Origin: Syntrophaceae bacterium UBA2192
GTDB taxonomy: Bacteria; Desulfobacterota; Syntrophia; Syntrophales; UBA2192
Assembly: GCA_002327315.1 (NCBI GenBank)
Contig: DCVI01000221.1
Coordinates: 1-10,983 of the forward strand
Reading direction: 5' to 3'
Length of the DNA stretch: 10,983 nt
Shown: positions 1 to 7,347 of the stretch, in pieces
How positions within the stretch are numbered: position 1 is the first letter of the stretch
How the letters are laid out: the number at the start of each line of letters is the position of its first letter
Program-made: the position numbers and the translations under genes
Notes under the pieces: model-generated
The model's database searches: none
Told to the model about the DNA's origin: nothing
Seen by the model: only the letters and a program-made list of their open reading frames with translations

Positions 1-36
1 TTCTACAGCTACGGGGATTGTATGTTCATCGAATAG
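1..36 (+). CDS. queA: QueA C-terminus (partial): S-adenosylmethionine:tRNA ribosyltransferase-isomerase
   Basis: The first 33 bases, read in frame 1, give FYSYGDCMFIE followed by TAG at 34-36. The motif (R)FYSYGDAM(L/F)I is the very conserved C-terminal end of QueA, which transfers and isomerises the ribosyl part of SAM onto preQ1-modified tRNA to make epoxyqueuosine. Only 11 codons are inside the window. The assignment rests on this short motif plus context: tgt, the preceding pathway step, follows on the same strand, and queA-tgt-yajC-secD-secF is a common bacterial order. The 99-base gap to tgt is filled by an inverted repeat. Confidence 0.85.
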   Translation, partial: FYSYGDCMFIE

Positions 37-123
37 GGATTCGGGCTTCAGGATTCAGGCTTCCGGATAAAAAAAGGATTTTTCCGTTTAGATCCCGAAT
101 CCGGATTCCCGAGTCCCGAATCC
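37..123. repeat. Imperfect inverted repeat built of tandem heptads, between queA and tgt
   Basis: The left arm starts one base after the queA stop and reads as heptads GGATTCG, GGCTTCA, GGATTCA, GGCTTCC and GGA (37-67). The right arm (92-123), read on the minus strand, is GGATTCG, GGACTCG, GGAATCC, GGATTCG and GGAT. The arms therefore align unit to unit and can form a long hairpin around an A/T-rich core (68-91) that contains AAAAA and TTTTT. The same unit family recurs after lepB (5398-5522). The role is not known; it could act as an attenuator, a transcript-stabilising hairpin or a weak terminator. There is no long T-run after the right arm, and it ends 12 bases before the tgt start. Confidence 0.8.
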
Positions 124-135
124 GATTGTGTGGTT

Positions 136-1314
136 ATGGCATTTAAGTTCGATTTACTGAAGACAGACCCAAAGTCGAATGCGCGCCTCGGGCGGATGAT
201 CACCGCCCACGGAGAGGTGCGCACGCCCGTATTCATGCCCGTGGGGACCCAGGGAACCGTGAAGGCCATGACGCCCGACTGGCTCAAGGAGGCAGGCGCG
301 GAGATCATCCTGGGGAACACCTACCATCTCTACCTGAGGCCGGGCCACGATTTGATCCGGGAGCACGGGGGACTTCACCGGTTCATGCACTGGGACCGTC
401 CCATCCTCACCGACAGCGGCGGCTTCCAGATTTTCAGCCTCGGTCCCCTGCGGAAAATCGAGGAAAAGGGGGTCCATTTCCAGTCCCACATCGACGGCTC
501 GCGGCACTTCATCAGTCCCGAACGGGCCATCGAGATCCAGGAGGCCCTCGGCTCCGATATCATGATGTGCTTCGACGACTGCACGCCCTACCCCGCCGAG
601 CGCGCCTACGTGGAAAAATCCATGGCGCTCACCCATCGCTGGGCCAGGCGCTGCCGGGATGCAAAAAAAAGCCCCGATCAGGCCCTCTTCGGCATCGTCC
701 AGGGGGGTGTCCACCGGGATCTGAGGCAGGCCTCCGTCGAGGCGCTCACCGCAATCGGCTTCGACGGGTATGCCATCGGGGGGCTCAGCGTCGGGGAACC
801 CAAGGATCTCATGATGGAAACCGTCGAGGCCACCGTACCGCTGCTTCCGGCAGGCCAGGCCCGGTACCTGATGGGGGTGGGCACACCGGAGGACCTCGTC
901 GAGGGCGTCCATTACGGCATCGACCTGTTCGACTGCGTCATGCCCACCCGTTGCGCAAGGAACGGATTACTATTTACAAATCAAGGAAAGGTTGTTATAA
1001 AAAACGCCCGTTACCGGAACGATCAGGCTCCGATCGACGAGGCATGCGACTGCTATACATGCCGGAACTTCTCGCGGGCCTATCTCCGGCATCTATTTAT
1101 AGCCAGGGAGATCCTGGCTTTAATGTTGAACACGATCCACAACGTCCGGTTCTATCTCGCGCTCATGGAGCGCATCCGGACGGCCATTGCCGGAGGCGCC
1201 TTCGAGGACTTCCGGCAGTCCTTCGTGCAGAAGCAGCGCGACGGCGATGCCGGCTCGATTCCCGAAGGGCGTGTGGACGAAAACATGAACACCAAAGAGG
1301 AGGACGAACCTTGA
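136..1314 (+). CDS. tgt: Queuine/preQ1 tRNA-guanine transglycosylase
   Basis: Bacterial Tgt exchanges guanine 34 for preQ1 in tRNAs with a GUN anticodon. From the ATG at 136 the product has 392 residues, slightly longer than the usual ~375 because of an acidic C-terminal tail. Visible landmarks: PVFMPVGTQGTVK near 31-43; DSGGFQ with the general acid/base Asp93; GIVQGG (187-191); and FDCVMPTR with the nucleophile Asp266. The zinc ligands are Cys304, Cys306 and Cys309 (CDCYTC) with His335. Start choice: ATG 136 gives the normal N-terminus (AFKFDLLKTD). GTG 130 would add two residues. Neither has a recognisable Shine-Dalgarno sequence, because the inverted repeat occupies the upstream region. 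The gene overlaps the yajC start by four bases. A short AT-rich rare-codon patch lies at 964-1002. Confidence 0.97.
   Translation: MAFKFDLLKTDPKSNARLGRMITAHGEVRTPVFMPVGTQGTVKAMTPDWLKEAGAEIILGNTYHLYLRPGHDLIREHGGLHRFMHWDRPILTDSGGFQIFSLGPLRKIEEKGVHFQSHIDGSRHFISPERAIEIQEALGSDIMMCFDDCTPYPAERAYVEKSMALTHRWARRCRDAKKSPDQALFGIVQGGVHRDLRQASVEALTAIGFDGYAIGGLSVGEPKDLMMETVEATVPLLPAGQARYLMGVGTPEDLVEGVHYGIDLFDCVMPTRCARNGLLFTNQGKVVIKNARYRNDQAPIDEACDCYTCRNFSRAYLRHLFIAREILALMLNTIHNVRFYLALMERIRTAIAGGAFEDFRQSFVQKQRDGDAGSIPEGRVDENMNTKEEDEP
1298..1303 (+). promoter_or_regulatory. Ribosome binding site that fixes the TTG start of yajC
   Basis: AGGAGG lies inside the last codons of tgt, seven bases before TTG at 1311. 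This spacing supports the TTG start over the ATG at 1332, which has no such site at the right distance. Confidence 0.75.
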
Positions 1315-1637
1315 CCAGTATTGCATACGCCATGGGAGGCTTAGGGGGGGGCCAGGGGGCACCCGGTGGGGATATGGGCTTCATCCTGATGATGACGGCG
1401 ATCTTTTTCATCTTCTACTTTCTGCTCATCCGGCCCGCCCAGAAGAAGCAGAAAGAGGCGAAGGCGATGATCGCAAACCTGAAGCACGGCGACATGGTCG
1501 AAACGACGGGAGGCATCCAGGGCAAAGTCGCCGCCCTCACCGAGGCCGTGGTGACCGTCGAGATCGCCCCGAACGTGAAGATCAAGGTCAACCGTGCGCA
1601 CATCACGGCCCTTGTGCAGAAAACCACCGAGGAATAA
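1311..1637 (+). CDS. yajC: Sec translocase accessory subunit YajC
   Basis: YajC is a small single-pass inner-membrane protein that associates with SecDF in the Sec translocon. The product is 108 residues. A Gly-rich N-terminal segment (MGGLGGG and onward) precedes one strongly hydrophobic helix (about residues 24-40, MGFILMMTAIFFIFYFLLI). Then come the family signature RPAQKKQKE and a small soluble domain with GDMVETTGGIQGKV and KVNRAHI. I chose TTG at 1311: it overlaps the tgt stop as TTGA, has a good Shine-Dalgarno sequence, and gives the typical YajC start (SIAYAMG). secD follows after 22 bases. Overlap with tgt suggests translational coupling. Confidence 0.95.
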   Translation: MTSIAYAMGGLGGGQGAPGGDMGFILMMTAIFFIFYFLLIRPAQKKQKEAKAMIANLKHGDMVETTGGIQGKVAALTEAVVTVEIAPNVKIKVNRAHITALVQKTTEE

Positions 1638-1659
1638 GAAAGGTTGAAGGGGGATCCTC

Positions 1660-3264
1660 ATGTTCCAGAGCATTAAATTGAGAACGCTCATCGCGGCGGT
1701 GATCACCCTGGCCGCGGTGTACTTCTTTCTGCCCACCCTTTACCCTTCCCTGCCGGCTTCGGTGAAGCCCTACTTCCTGAAGAACCGCATCCACCTGGGG
1801 CTCGATCTTCAGGGCGGCATGCACCTGGTCCTCGAGGTAGACACGGAGAAGGCCATGGAAGGGACCGTGGAACGGCTCGCCAATGCCCTCAAGGAAGGGC
1901 TCATGGAGAAGCGCATCCGCTTCCGCAGCGTGGAGCGCAAGGCAGACAACAGCATCTCCATTGAACTGCCGGGGAAGGAAGCCCAAGCGGATCTGGAAAA
2001 ACTGCTCTCGGAGCAGTTCCCCGATCTGGAGATCAAGTCCACCGAGGCAGTCGAGGGGCGCGAGAAGGTGACCCTGAAGTTCCGCGAAAAGCGGATCGCC
2101 GACATGAAGAAGACAACCCTCGACCAGAGCCTCGAGACGATCCGCAACCGCGTGGACCAGTTCGGCGTGACGGAGCCCGAGATCATCCCCCAGGGCGACG
2201 ACCGGATCCTGATCCAGCTGCCCGGGATCAAGGACCCGAAGCGGGCCATCGACCTGATCGGCAAGACGGCCCTTCTCGAGTTCAAGCTCGTCGACGAGGA
2301 GCACAGCCTCGAGGATGCCCTGCGAGGAAATGTCCCCGCCGGCTCGATCCTGATGAAGGGCGCCCGGGAGGGGGGAGAAAAGACCTCAGGGCGACGGGAT
2401 ACGATGTACCTCCTGAAGGAACGCACCCTGCTGACGGGACAGTCGCTCGAAAACGCCCAGGTGAAGATCAGCGACCGCTTCGGAGAGCCCTATGTAGCCA
2501 TCAAATTCAATCCCCAGGGGGCAAAGGACTTCGACCGGATCACCGGGGAGAACGTGAACAAAAGGCTCGCCATCATCCTCGACGGGGCCGTCTACTCGGC
2601 GCCCGTCATCAAGGAACGGATCTCCGGCGGCGATGCCCAGATCACAGGCTCGTTCACCATGGAGGATGCAAAGGACCTGGCGATCGTGCTGCGGGCAGGG
2701 TCCCTGCCGGCGCCGGTAAAGATCCTCGAGCAGAGGACCGTGGGACCATCGCTCGGCCAGGACTCCATCGACAAGGGGATTCTTTCCACGATTATCGGCA
2801 TGTTGCTGGTCTTCGTTTTCATCGTGATCTACTACAGGTGGTCGGGCGTCGTGGCCTGCCTCGCCCTGCTGCTCAACCTCGTCCTGCTGCTCGGGGCCAT
2901 GGCGCTCTTCGATGCGACGCTCACCCTGCCGGGCATCGCCGGCATTGTGCTCACCGTCGGTATGGCCGTGGATGCCAACGTGCTCATCTTCGAGCGCACC
3001 CGCGAGGAGCTTCGGACGGGCAAGACGCCGCGCGCCGCCGTCGACGCGGGCTACACGAAAGCATTCCTGACCATCTTCGACTCGAACGTGACGACGCTCA
3101 TCGCGGCGGTGTTCCTCTTCCAGTTCGGGTCGGGGCCGGTGAAGGGGTTCGCCGTGACCCTGACGATCGGCCTCATCGTCAGCATGTTCACGGCCATCTT
3201 TGTCACCCGGATCATCTTCGACTATTTCACCTGGACCCGGAAAATCGAGAAGCTGAGCATCTAG
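1660..3264 (+). CDS. secD: Protein translocase subunit SecD
   Basis: SecD is an RND-superfamily membrane protein that, with SecF, uses the proton gradient to help complete Sec export. The 534-residue product has a first membrane helix at about 7-25, then the family motif LGLDLQGG (Asp49) and a large periplasmic region. Conserved pieces include TLDQSLETIRNRVDQFGV and the head-domain segment AIILDGAVYSAPVI. The C-terminal membrane bundle opens at about residue 370. It contains GIAGIVLTVGMAVDANVLIFER, the charged helix-4 motif with the proton-path Asp. Length and order are normal for a separate bacterial SecD. The ATG at 1660 follows AGGGGGAT at a suitable distance. Confidence 0.98.
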   Translation: MFQSIKLRTLIAAVITLAAVYFFLPTLYPSLPASVKPYFLKNRIHLGLDLQGGMHLVLEVDTEKAMEGTVERLANALKEGLMEKRIRFRSVERKADNSISIELPGKEAQADLEKLLSEQFPDLEIKSTEAVEGREKVTLKFREKRIADMKKTTLDQSLETIRNRVDQFGVTEPEIIPQGDDRILIQLPGIKDPKRAIDLIGKTALLEFKLVDEEHSLEDALRGNVPAGSILMKGAREGGEKTSGRRDTMYLLKERTLLTGQSLENAQVKISDRFGEPYVAIKFNPQGAKDFDRITGENVNKRLAIILDGAVYSAPVIKERISGGDAQITGSFTMEDAKDLAIVLRAGSLPAPVKILEQRTVGPSLGQDSIDKGILSTIIGMLLVFVFIVIYYRWSGVVACLALLLNLVLLLGAMALFDATLTLPGIAGIVLTVGMAVDANVLIFERTREELRTGKTPRAAVDAGYTKAFLTIFDSNVTTLIAAVFLFQFGSGPVKGFAVTLTIGLIVSMFTAIFVTRIIFDYFTWTRKIEKLSI

Positions 3265-3313
3265 TTTCGGGCAGAAAAAGAAAACACGCCTCTGGCGCAC
3301 ACGGGGATACACC

Positions 3314-4234
3314 ATGTTTGAATTGATACGGCCGGACACCAATTTCGATTTCGTCAGCAAGATGAAGGCGGCGGTCATCGCGTCTGTCGTGTTCATCCTG
3401 GTCGGGATCGCATCGATCGTCTACCACGGCGGCCTCAACCTCGGCGTCGACTTCGCCGGCGGGGCGGTCGTGCAGATCAAGTTCCAGAAGGAAGCCACCA
3501 CGGACAGTCTCCGCTCGGCCCTCGACAGCGTGCAGCTCGAAAACAGCACCATCCAGGCGTTCGGCGCCACGGAGAACCGGGAGTTCCTGATCCGGACGTC
3601 GGAGACGACTGCGGACCTCAAGCTCCTGACCGATCGGATCGACAGCGCCCTGGCAAAGGCCTTCGGCCAGGGGGTATACGAGATCCGACGCGTCGAGGCG
3701 GTGGGCCCCAAAGTCGGCAAGGACCTGACTCAGAAGGCAATCCTCGCCCTGGCACTGTCCTGGATCGCCATGCTGATCTACGTCGGCTTCCGATTCGAGT
3801 TCCGCTACGCCGTGGGCGGGATCATCGCTTTGATCCACGACGTGCTCGTCACAGTGGGGGTGCTCTCGCTTCTGAACATGGAGTTTACCCTGAACACAGT
3901 GGCGGCGCTGCTCACCATCATCGGTTTCTCCATCAACGACACGATCGTCATCTTCGACCGCATCCGCGAAAACGTGCGCAAGAAAATCCGGGTGGACTTG
4001 AGGCAGATCGTGAACGTGAGCGTCAACGAGACCCTGAGCCGGACGATTCTCACCTCGCTCACCGTGTTCCTGGTGCTCTTGTCGCTGCTCGTCCTGGGAG
4101 GGCCCGTGATCTTCGATTTCTCCTTCGCCATGTTTGTCGGCGTGATCGCCGGATGCTATTCCACGGTCTTCATCGCGAGCCCCTTTGTGTTGTTCATGGA
4201 GCGGTACGTGCCGTCAAAGCGCAAGAGGAAGTAG
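3314..4234 (+). CDS. secF: Protein translocase subunit SecF
   Basis: SecF is the partner of SecD in the SecDF-YajC complex of the inner membrane. The 306-residue product has an N-terminal helix at about 17-36 followed by GVDFAGG (Asp46), a periplasmic domain, and a five-helix C-terminal bundle. That bundle contains IGFSINDTIVIFDRIREN, the SecF equivalent of the SecD proton-path helix, and NETLSRTILTS. It ends in a basic tail (KRKRK). The gap to secD is 49 bases, with a weak GGGGAT upstream of the start. The next gene begins only four bases after the stop, so the operon clearly continues. Confidence 0.98.
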   Translation: MFELIRPDTNFDFVSKMKAAVIASVVFILVGIASIVYHGGLNLGVDFAGGAVVQIKFQKEATTDSLRSALDSVQLENSTIQAFGATENREFLIRTSETTADLKLLTDRIDSALAKAFGQGVYEIRRVEAVGPKVGKDLTQKAILALALSWIAMLIYVGFRFEFRYAVGGIIALIHDVLVTVGVLSLLNMEFTLNTVAALLTIIGFSINDTIVIFDRIRENVRKKIRVDLRQIVNVSVNETLSRTILTSLTVFLVLLSLLVLGGPVIFDFSFAMFVGVIAGCYSTVFIASPFVLFMERYVPSKRKRK

Positions 4235-4238
4235 TGCC

Positions 4239-4751
4239 GTGACACCGCTGGAATTCGCCGGGCTGACGGTTTTCATCCTCGTCCTGTTGATCGGGTTTTT
4301 CTCGATCCTGATGGGGCTTCCGGGGACGCTTGTGATCCTCTTCGATGTCCTCGTTTACGCGCTGGTGACGGGCTTTGACAGGATCGGCATCAAGATCCTG
4401 CTTGTGCTCGTCGTGATCTCGGCCATCGCCGAATCGCTCGAGTTCCTGCTGGGGATCACCTGGGCAAGACGCTATGGAGCCTCGAAGCGGGGCGTTACGG
4501 CCTCGATCATCGGCGGGGTCATCGGGGCCCTTCTCCTGACCCCTGTTTTCCTGGGTCTCGGGGCCCTGATCGGGTCCTTCCTCGGGGCGCTCCTGGGGGC
4601 CTTCGTCGTCGAGATCCTCAACCAGAAGGACCTCAAGCCGGCGGCACGCGCCGGTTTCGGCGCCATGATGGGCCGCCTGACCGGACTTTTTGCCAAAGGC
4701 CTCTGCGGCCTTGCCATGGTGATCATCTCGCTGATGGCCATTTACTCCTGA
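4239..4751 (+). CDS. DUF456-family integral membrane protein
   Basis: The product is 170 residues, almost wholly hydrophobic, with four or five predicted membrane segments rich in Gly. It matches the DUF456 pattern as I recall it: an early MGLPGTLVI turn, then WARRYGASKRGV, and repeated GxxxG-type helices (IIGGVIGALLL, GSFLGALLGAF). No catalytic motif is visible and the function of the family is not established. I chose GTG at 4239: it lies four bases after the secF stop and is preceded by GAGGAA at a normal distance. An upstream start at 4185 would bury 18 non-hydrophobic codons inside secF. Its place between secF and lepB suggests co-expression with export genes, not proof of a role in export. 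Confidence 0.85.
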   Translation: MTPLEFAGLTVFILVLLIGFFSILMGLPGTLVILFDVLVYALVTGFDRIGIKILLVLVVISAIAESLEFLLGITWARRYGASKRGVTASIIGGVIGALLLTPVFLGLGALIGSFLGALLGAFVVEILNQKDLKPAARAGFGAMMGRLTGLFAKGLCGLAMVIISLMAIYS

Positions 4752-4767
4752 GAAAGACGAACGACAC

Positions 4768-5385
4768 ATGAGCTCGAATCCTAAAACCGCAAAGATCCGG
4801 GAGTACGCAGAGGCGATCATCATCGCCATCCTGATCGCCGCCTTCATCCGCACCTTCGTCGTCCAGGCCTTCAAAATCCCTTCGGGGTCCATGAAGCCGA
4901 CCCTCGAGATCGGCGATCACATCCTGGTAAACAAGTTCAGCTACGGCGTGAAATTGCCTTACCTGCGCAACACGATCATCCCCTTCGGCCAGCCCCAGCG
5001 GGGCGACATCGCCGTCTTCATTTACCCCGAGGACAAGACGAAGGACTTCATCAAGCGGGTCATTGCGGTGGGAGGCGACACGGTGGAGATCCGGAACAAG
5101 AAGGTCTTCATCAACGGCGAGGCCATCGACGATCCCTACGGGGTCCACGTGGAGGACGTCATCTACCCGAAGTCGATCCAGCGCAGGGACAACCTGGGAC
5201 CCATCAAGGTTCCCGAAGGGACGATCTTCGCCATGGGAGACAACCGCGACCAGAGCTACGACAGCCGTTTCTGGGGCTTCGTCAAACTCGAAGATGTCAT
5301 CGGGAAGGCCTTCATCATCTACTTCTCCTGGGACAGCGACAACAGCGGCGTACGCTGGAACCGGATCGGGAAGATACTGGACTGA
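4768..5385 (+). CDS. lepB: Signal peptidase I
   Basis: Signal peptidase I is a membrane-anchored serine protease with a Ser/Lys dyad that cuts signal peptides from exported proteins. The 205-residue product has one N-terminal membrane helix (about 16-34), then box B IPSGSMKPTL with the nucleophile Ser41. Box D is DFIKRVIAVGGD with the general base Lys96, and box E is MGDNRDQSYDSRFWG. It lacks the long insert and second helix of the E. coli enzyme, so it is of the shorter single-anchor type. It starts 16 bases after the DUF456 gene and appears to be the last gene of the run, since a nested hairpin follows. Confidence 0.97.
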   Translation: MSSNPKTAKIREYAEAIIIAILIAAFIRTFVVQAFKIPSGSMKPTLEIGDHILVNKFSYGVKLPYLRNTIIPFGQPQRGDIAVFIYPEDKTKDFIKRVIAVGGDTVEIRNKKVFINGEAIDDPYGVHVEDVIYPKSIQRRDNLGPIKVPEGTIFAMGDNRDQSYDSRFWGFVKLEDVIGKAFIIYFSWDSDNSGVRWNRIGKILD

Positions 5386-5397
5386 CGCGCTTCTCGC

Positions 5398-5522
5398 GGG
5401 GCTTCAGGACTCAGGATTCCGGTTTCAGGATTTTGAAGTGAAGAAAGGATCGAGAAAGCCGTTCTCGATCCTTTCTTGTTATTCTCCGTTCCGGAAGCCC
5501 GATTCCCGAATCCGGATGCCCC
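5398..5522. repeat. Heptad-built inverted repeat after lepB, enclosing a terminator-like hairpin
   Basis: The left arm 5398-5430 reads GG, GGCTTCA, GGACTCA, GGATTCC, GGTTTCA, GGA. The right arm 5490-5522, read on the minus strand, is GG, GGCATCC, GGATTCG, GGAATCG, GGCTTCC, GGA. They match at 25 of 33 positions with no gap. The units belong to the same GG(A/C)TTCN family as the repeat at 37-123, but here the core holds a perfect 16-bp stem (listed separately). The gap between lepB and the next gene is 192 bases; the rest of it (5523-5577) shows nothing I can identify. Confidence 0.8.
5441..5477 (+). terminator. Perfect 16-bp hairpin after lepB, probable transcription terminator
   Basis: AAGAAAGGATCGAGAA (5441-5456) and TTCTCGATCCTTTCTT (5462-5477) are exact reverse complements around a five-base loop (AGCCG). 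The position, 56 bases after the lepB stop, suits the end of the tgt-lepB operon. The following bases (GTTATTCTCC) are only moderately T-rich, so it may be an imperfect intrinsic terminator or an RNA-stabilising 3' hairpin. Confidence 0.65.
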
Positions 5523-5577
5523 GATTCGATGCCAATTCCGTTGAAAAAGACGCTTCTTTGCGATAGAGTCCCATTCC

Positions 5578-7224
5578 ATGAAGAGACCCGCCGGTTTTGT
5601 TCCGTGGCTTGCCTTCGGGCTGGTCATCGTACTTGCCGCCTGTTCGGGCCCTGACCGGGACGGGGGCGCCGCCGCCGTCCGCGAGGGACAGGATGTGGCC
5701 GCCTACGGGGACATCCTGGTGGAGGGCTCCATCGGCGATGCAAGCAACCTTATCCCCGTGCTTGCCACGGACAACGCCTCGCACAGCATCTCGGGTCTCA
5801 TCTTCAACGGCCTCGTGAAGTACGACAGGGATCTCAACATCGTCGGCGATCTCGCCGAATCCTGGGACATCTCGAAAGACGGCCTCGTCATCACCTTTCA
5901 CCTCCGGAAGGGGATCCGCTGGCACGACGGGCAGCCCTTCACGGCCGAGGACGTCCTCTTCACCTACCGGCTCACCATCGACCCGAAGACACCCACGGCC
6001 TACGCCGGGGATTTTCTGAAGGTGAAGAAGGCCGAGGTCCTCGACTCCCACACCTTCCGCGTGACCTACGACAAGCCCTTTGCGCCTGCGCTCATGAGCT
6101 GGGGCTCCTCCGTGATGCCCAGGCACCTTCTGGAAGGAACGGACGTAACGAAAAGCCCGCTTGCGCGCCACCCCATCGGGACGGGCCCCTATCGCTTCAA
6201 GGAGTGGAAGACGGGCCAGAAGATCGTCCTCGTCTACAACCCCGACTATTTCGAGGGCAGGCCCTTTCTCGACGGACGCGTCATGCGGATCATCCCCGAC
6301 ATGGCCACCATGTTCCTCGAGCTTCGCGCACGCGGCATCGACCAGATGGGGCTCACGCCGCTGCAGTACACCCGGCAGACGGAGAACCCGTACTTCCGGA
6401 ACCACTTCCGCAAATACCGCTACCTGTCCTTTTCCTACACATACCTCGGCTTCAACCTGCAGAACCCCATGTTCGCAGACAGGAAGGTCAGGCAGGCCCT
6501 CGCCTGTGCCGTCAACAAGGAAGAACTCATCGACGGGGTGCTGCTCGGCCTGGGAAAGGAGGCCTCGGGGCCCTTCAAGCCGGGCACCTGGCAGTACAAC
6601 GCCGACGTGAAGCGATACCCCTACAACCCGAAGAAGGCCCTGGGACTGCTGGCCGAGGCGGGATGGCGCGACACGGACGGCGACGGCATCCTCGACAGGA
6701 AAGGCCAGCGGTTCGAGTTCGAGCTCCTCGTCAACCAGGGAAACGAGGTCCGCGCGAAGACGGCGGAGATCGTGCAGCGCAGGCTCGCCGAGGTGGGCAT
6801 ATCCGTCAAGATCCGGGTCATCGAGTGGGCCGCCTTCATCAAGGAGTTCATCAACAAGCGCCGCTTCGACGCCGTCATCCTCGGGTGGACCATCCCCATG
6901 GATCCCGATCTGTACGACGTGTGGCACTCGAGCAAGACGGGGCCGAGCGAGTTGAATTTCATCTCCTACAAGAACGAGGAAGTGGATATCTTGCTGGAGA
7001 GGGGCCGCAGCACCTTCGACCGCGCCGAGCGCAAGCGCTGCTACGACCGCATCCAGGAGATCATGGCGGAGGACCAGCCCTATATCTTTCTCTATGTGCC
7101 CGACGCATTGCCCATCTTCAACGCCAGGGTGCGCGGGATCGATCCGGCTCCCATCGGCATCGGCCACAACGCGATCCGCTGGTACGTGCCGAAGGAGGAG
7201 CAGAAGTACGTGATGACGCAGTGA
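5578..7224 (+). CDS. ABC transporter solute-binding lipoprotein, peptide/nickel type (family 5)
   Basis: This is an extracytoplasmic substrate-binding protein of the SBP_bac_5 (DppA/OppA) family. The 548-residue precursor has a lipoprotein signal peptide: basic MKR, a hydrophobic core, and lipobox LAAC with Cys22. Ser follows the cysteine, so outer-membrane or periplasmic-face anchoring is plausible. Family features include LIFNGLVKYD, a SWDISKDGLVITFHLRKGIRWHDG segment with PFTAEDV, HPIGTGPYRFKEW, DRKVRQALACAVNKEEL and a C-terminal lobe with DPDLYDVWHSS. The ligand cannot be read from sequence; peptides are the commonest for this family, but nickel, haem and sugar binders exist. No permease or ATPase gene is next to it. 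There is no strong Shine-Dalgarno sequence, but the signal peptide makes ATG 5578 convincing. Confidence 0.93.
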   Translation: MKRPAGFVPWLAFGLVIVLAACSGPDRDGGAAAVREGQDVAAYGDILVEGSIGDASNLIPVLATDNASHSISGLIFNGLVKYDRDLNIVGDLAESWDISKDGLVITFHLRKGIRWHDGQPFTAEDVLFTYRLTIDPKTPTAYAGDFLKVKKAEVLDSHTFRVTYDKPFAPALMSWGSSVMPRHLLEGTDVTKSPLARHPIGTGPYRFKEWKTGQKIVLVYNPDYFEGRPFLDGRVMRIIPDMATMFLELRARGIDQMGLTPLQYTRQTENPYFRNHFRKYRYLSFSYTYLGFNLQNPMFADRKVRQALACAVNKEELIDGVLLGLGKEASGPFKPGTWQYNADVKRYPYNPKKALGLLAEAGWRDTDGDGILDRKGQRFEFELLVNQGNEVRAKTAEIVQRRLAEVGISVKIRVIEWAAFIKEFINKRRFDAVILGWTIPMDPDLYDVWHSSKTGPSELNFISYKNEEVDILLERGRSTFDRAERKRCYDRIQEIMAEDQPYIFLYVPDALPIFNARVRGIDPAPIGIGHNAIRWYVPKEEQKYVMTQ

Positions 7225-7232
7225 TAAAGATG

Positions 7233-7328
7233 GAAGTCAGGAAGTTATGAAGAGCGGAAGATCGGAGTGGAGGGAAATTCGTTTCTTGTTCTCATCCGCT
7301 CTTCCTCACTTCTGCTCTTCCGATCTTC
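7233..7328. repeat. Inverted repeat built of five octads per arm (GAAGNNNN units)
   Basis: The left arm 7233-7272 is five 8-bp units: GAAGTCAG, GAAGTTAT, GAAGAGCG, GAAGATCG, GAGTGGAG. The right arm 7289-7328, read on the minus strand, is GAAGATCG, GAAGAGCA, GAAGTGAG, GAAGAGCG, GATGAGAA. A 16-base spacer separates them. Because every unit begins with GAAG, the arms can pair in several registers; the best local pairing is offset by two units (7249-7273 with 7304-7328, 19 of 25). It fills almost the whole 123-base gap after the solute-binding protein gene. The function is unknown. Bases 7313-7326 match a sequencing-adapter end (see findings). Confidence 0.8.
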
Positions 7329-7347
7329 AAATGCACGATGACGATGG

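Noticed and set aside
37..128. preQ1 riboswitch before tgt
   Set aside because: I see no preQ1 aptamer pattern (short hairpin plus A-rich tail pseudoknot). The gap is fully explained by the heptad inverted repeat.
4185..4238. Upstream start for the DUF456 gene, inside secF
   Set aside because: The added 18 residues are the out-of-frame shadow of secF. GTG 4239 has a Shine-Dalgarno sequence and gives a normal hydrophobic N-terminus.
5541..5569. Possible promoter TTGAAA, 17-base gap, TAGAGT before the solute-binding protein gene
   Set aside because: The -10 matches only four of six positions and would put the transcript start almost on the ATG, so support is too weak to list.
5479..7167. Long open frame (562 codons) on the minus strand opposite the solute-binding protein gene
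   Set aside because: High-GC coding strands often leave an open antisense frame. The plus-strand product has clear family motifs and a lipoprotein signal, and the antisense product shows none.
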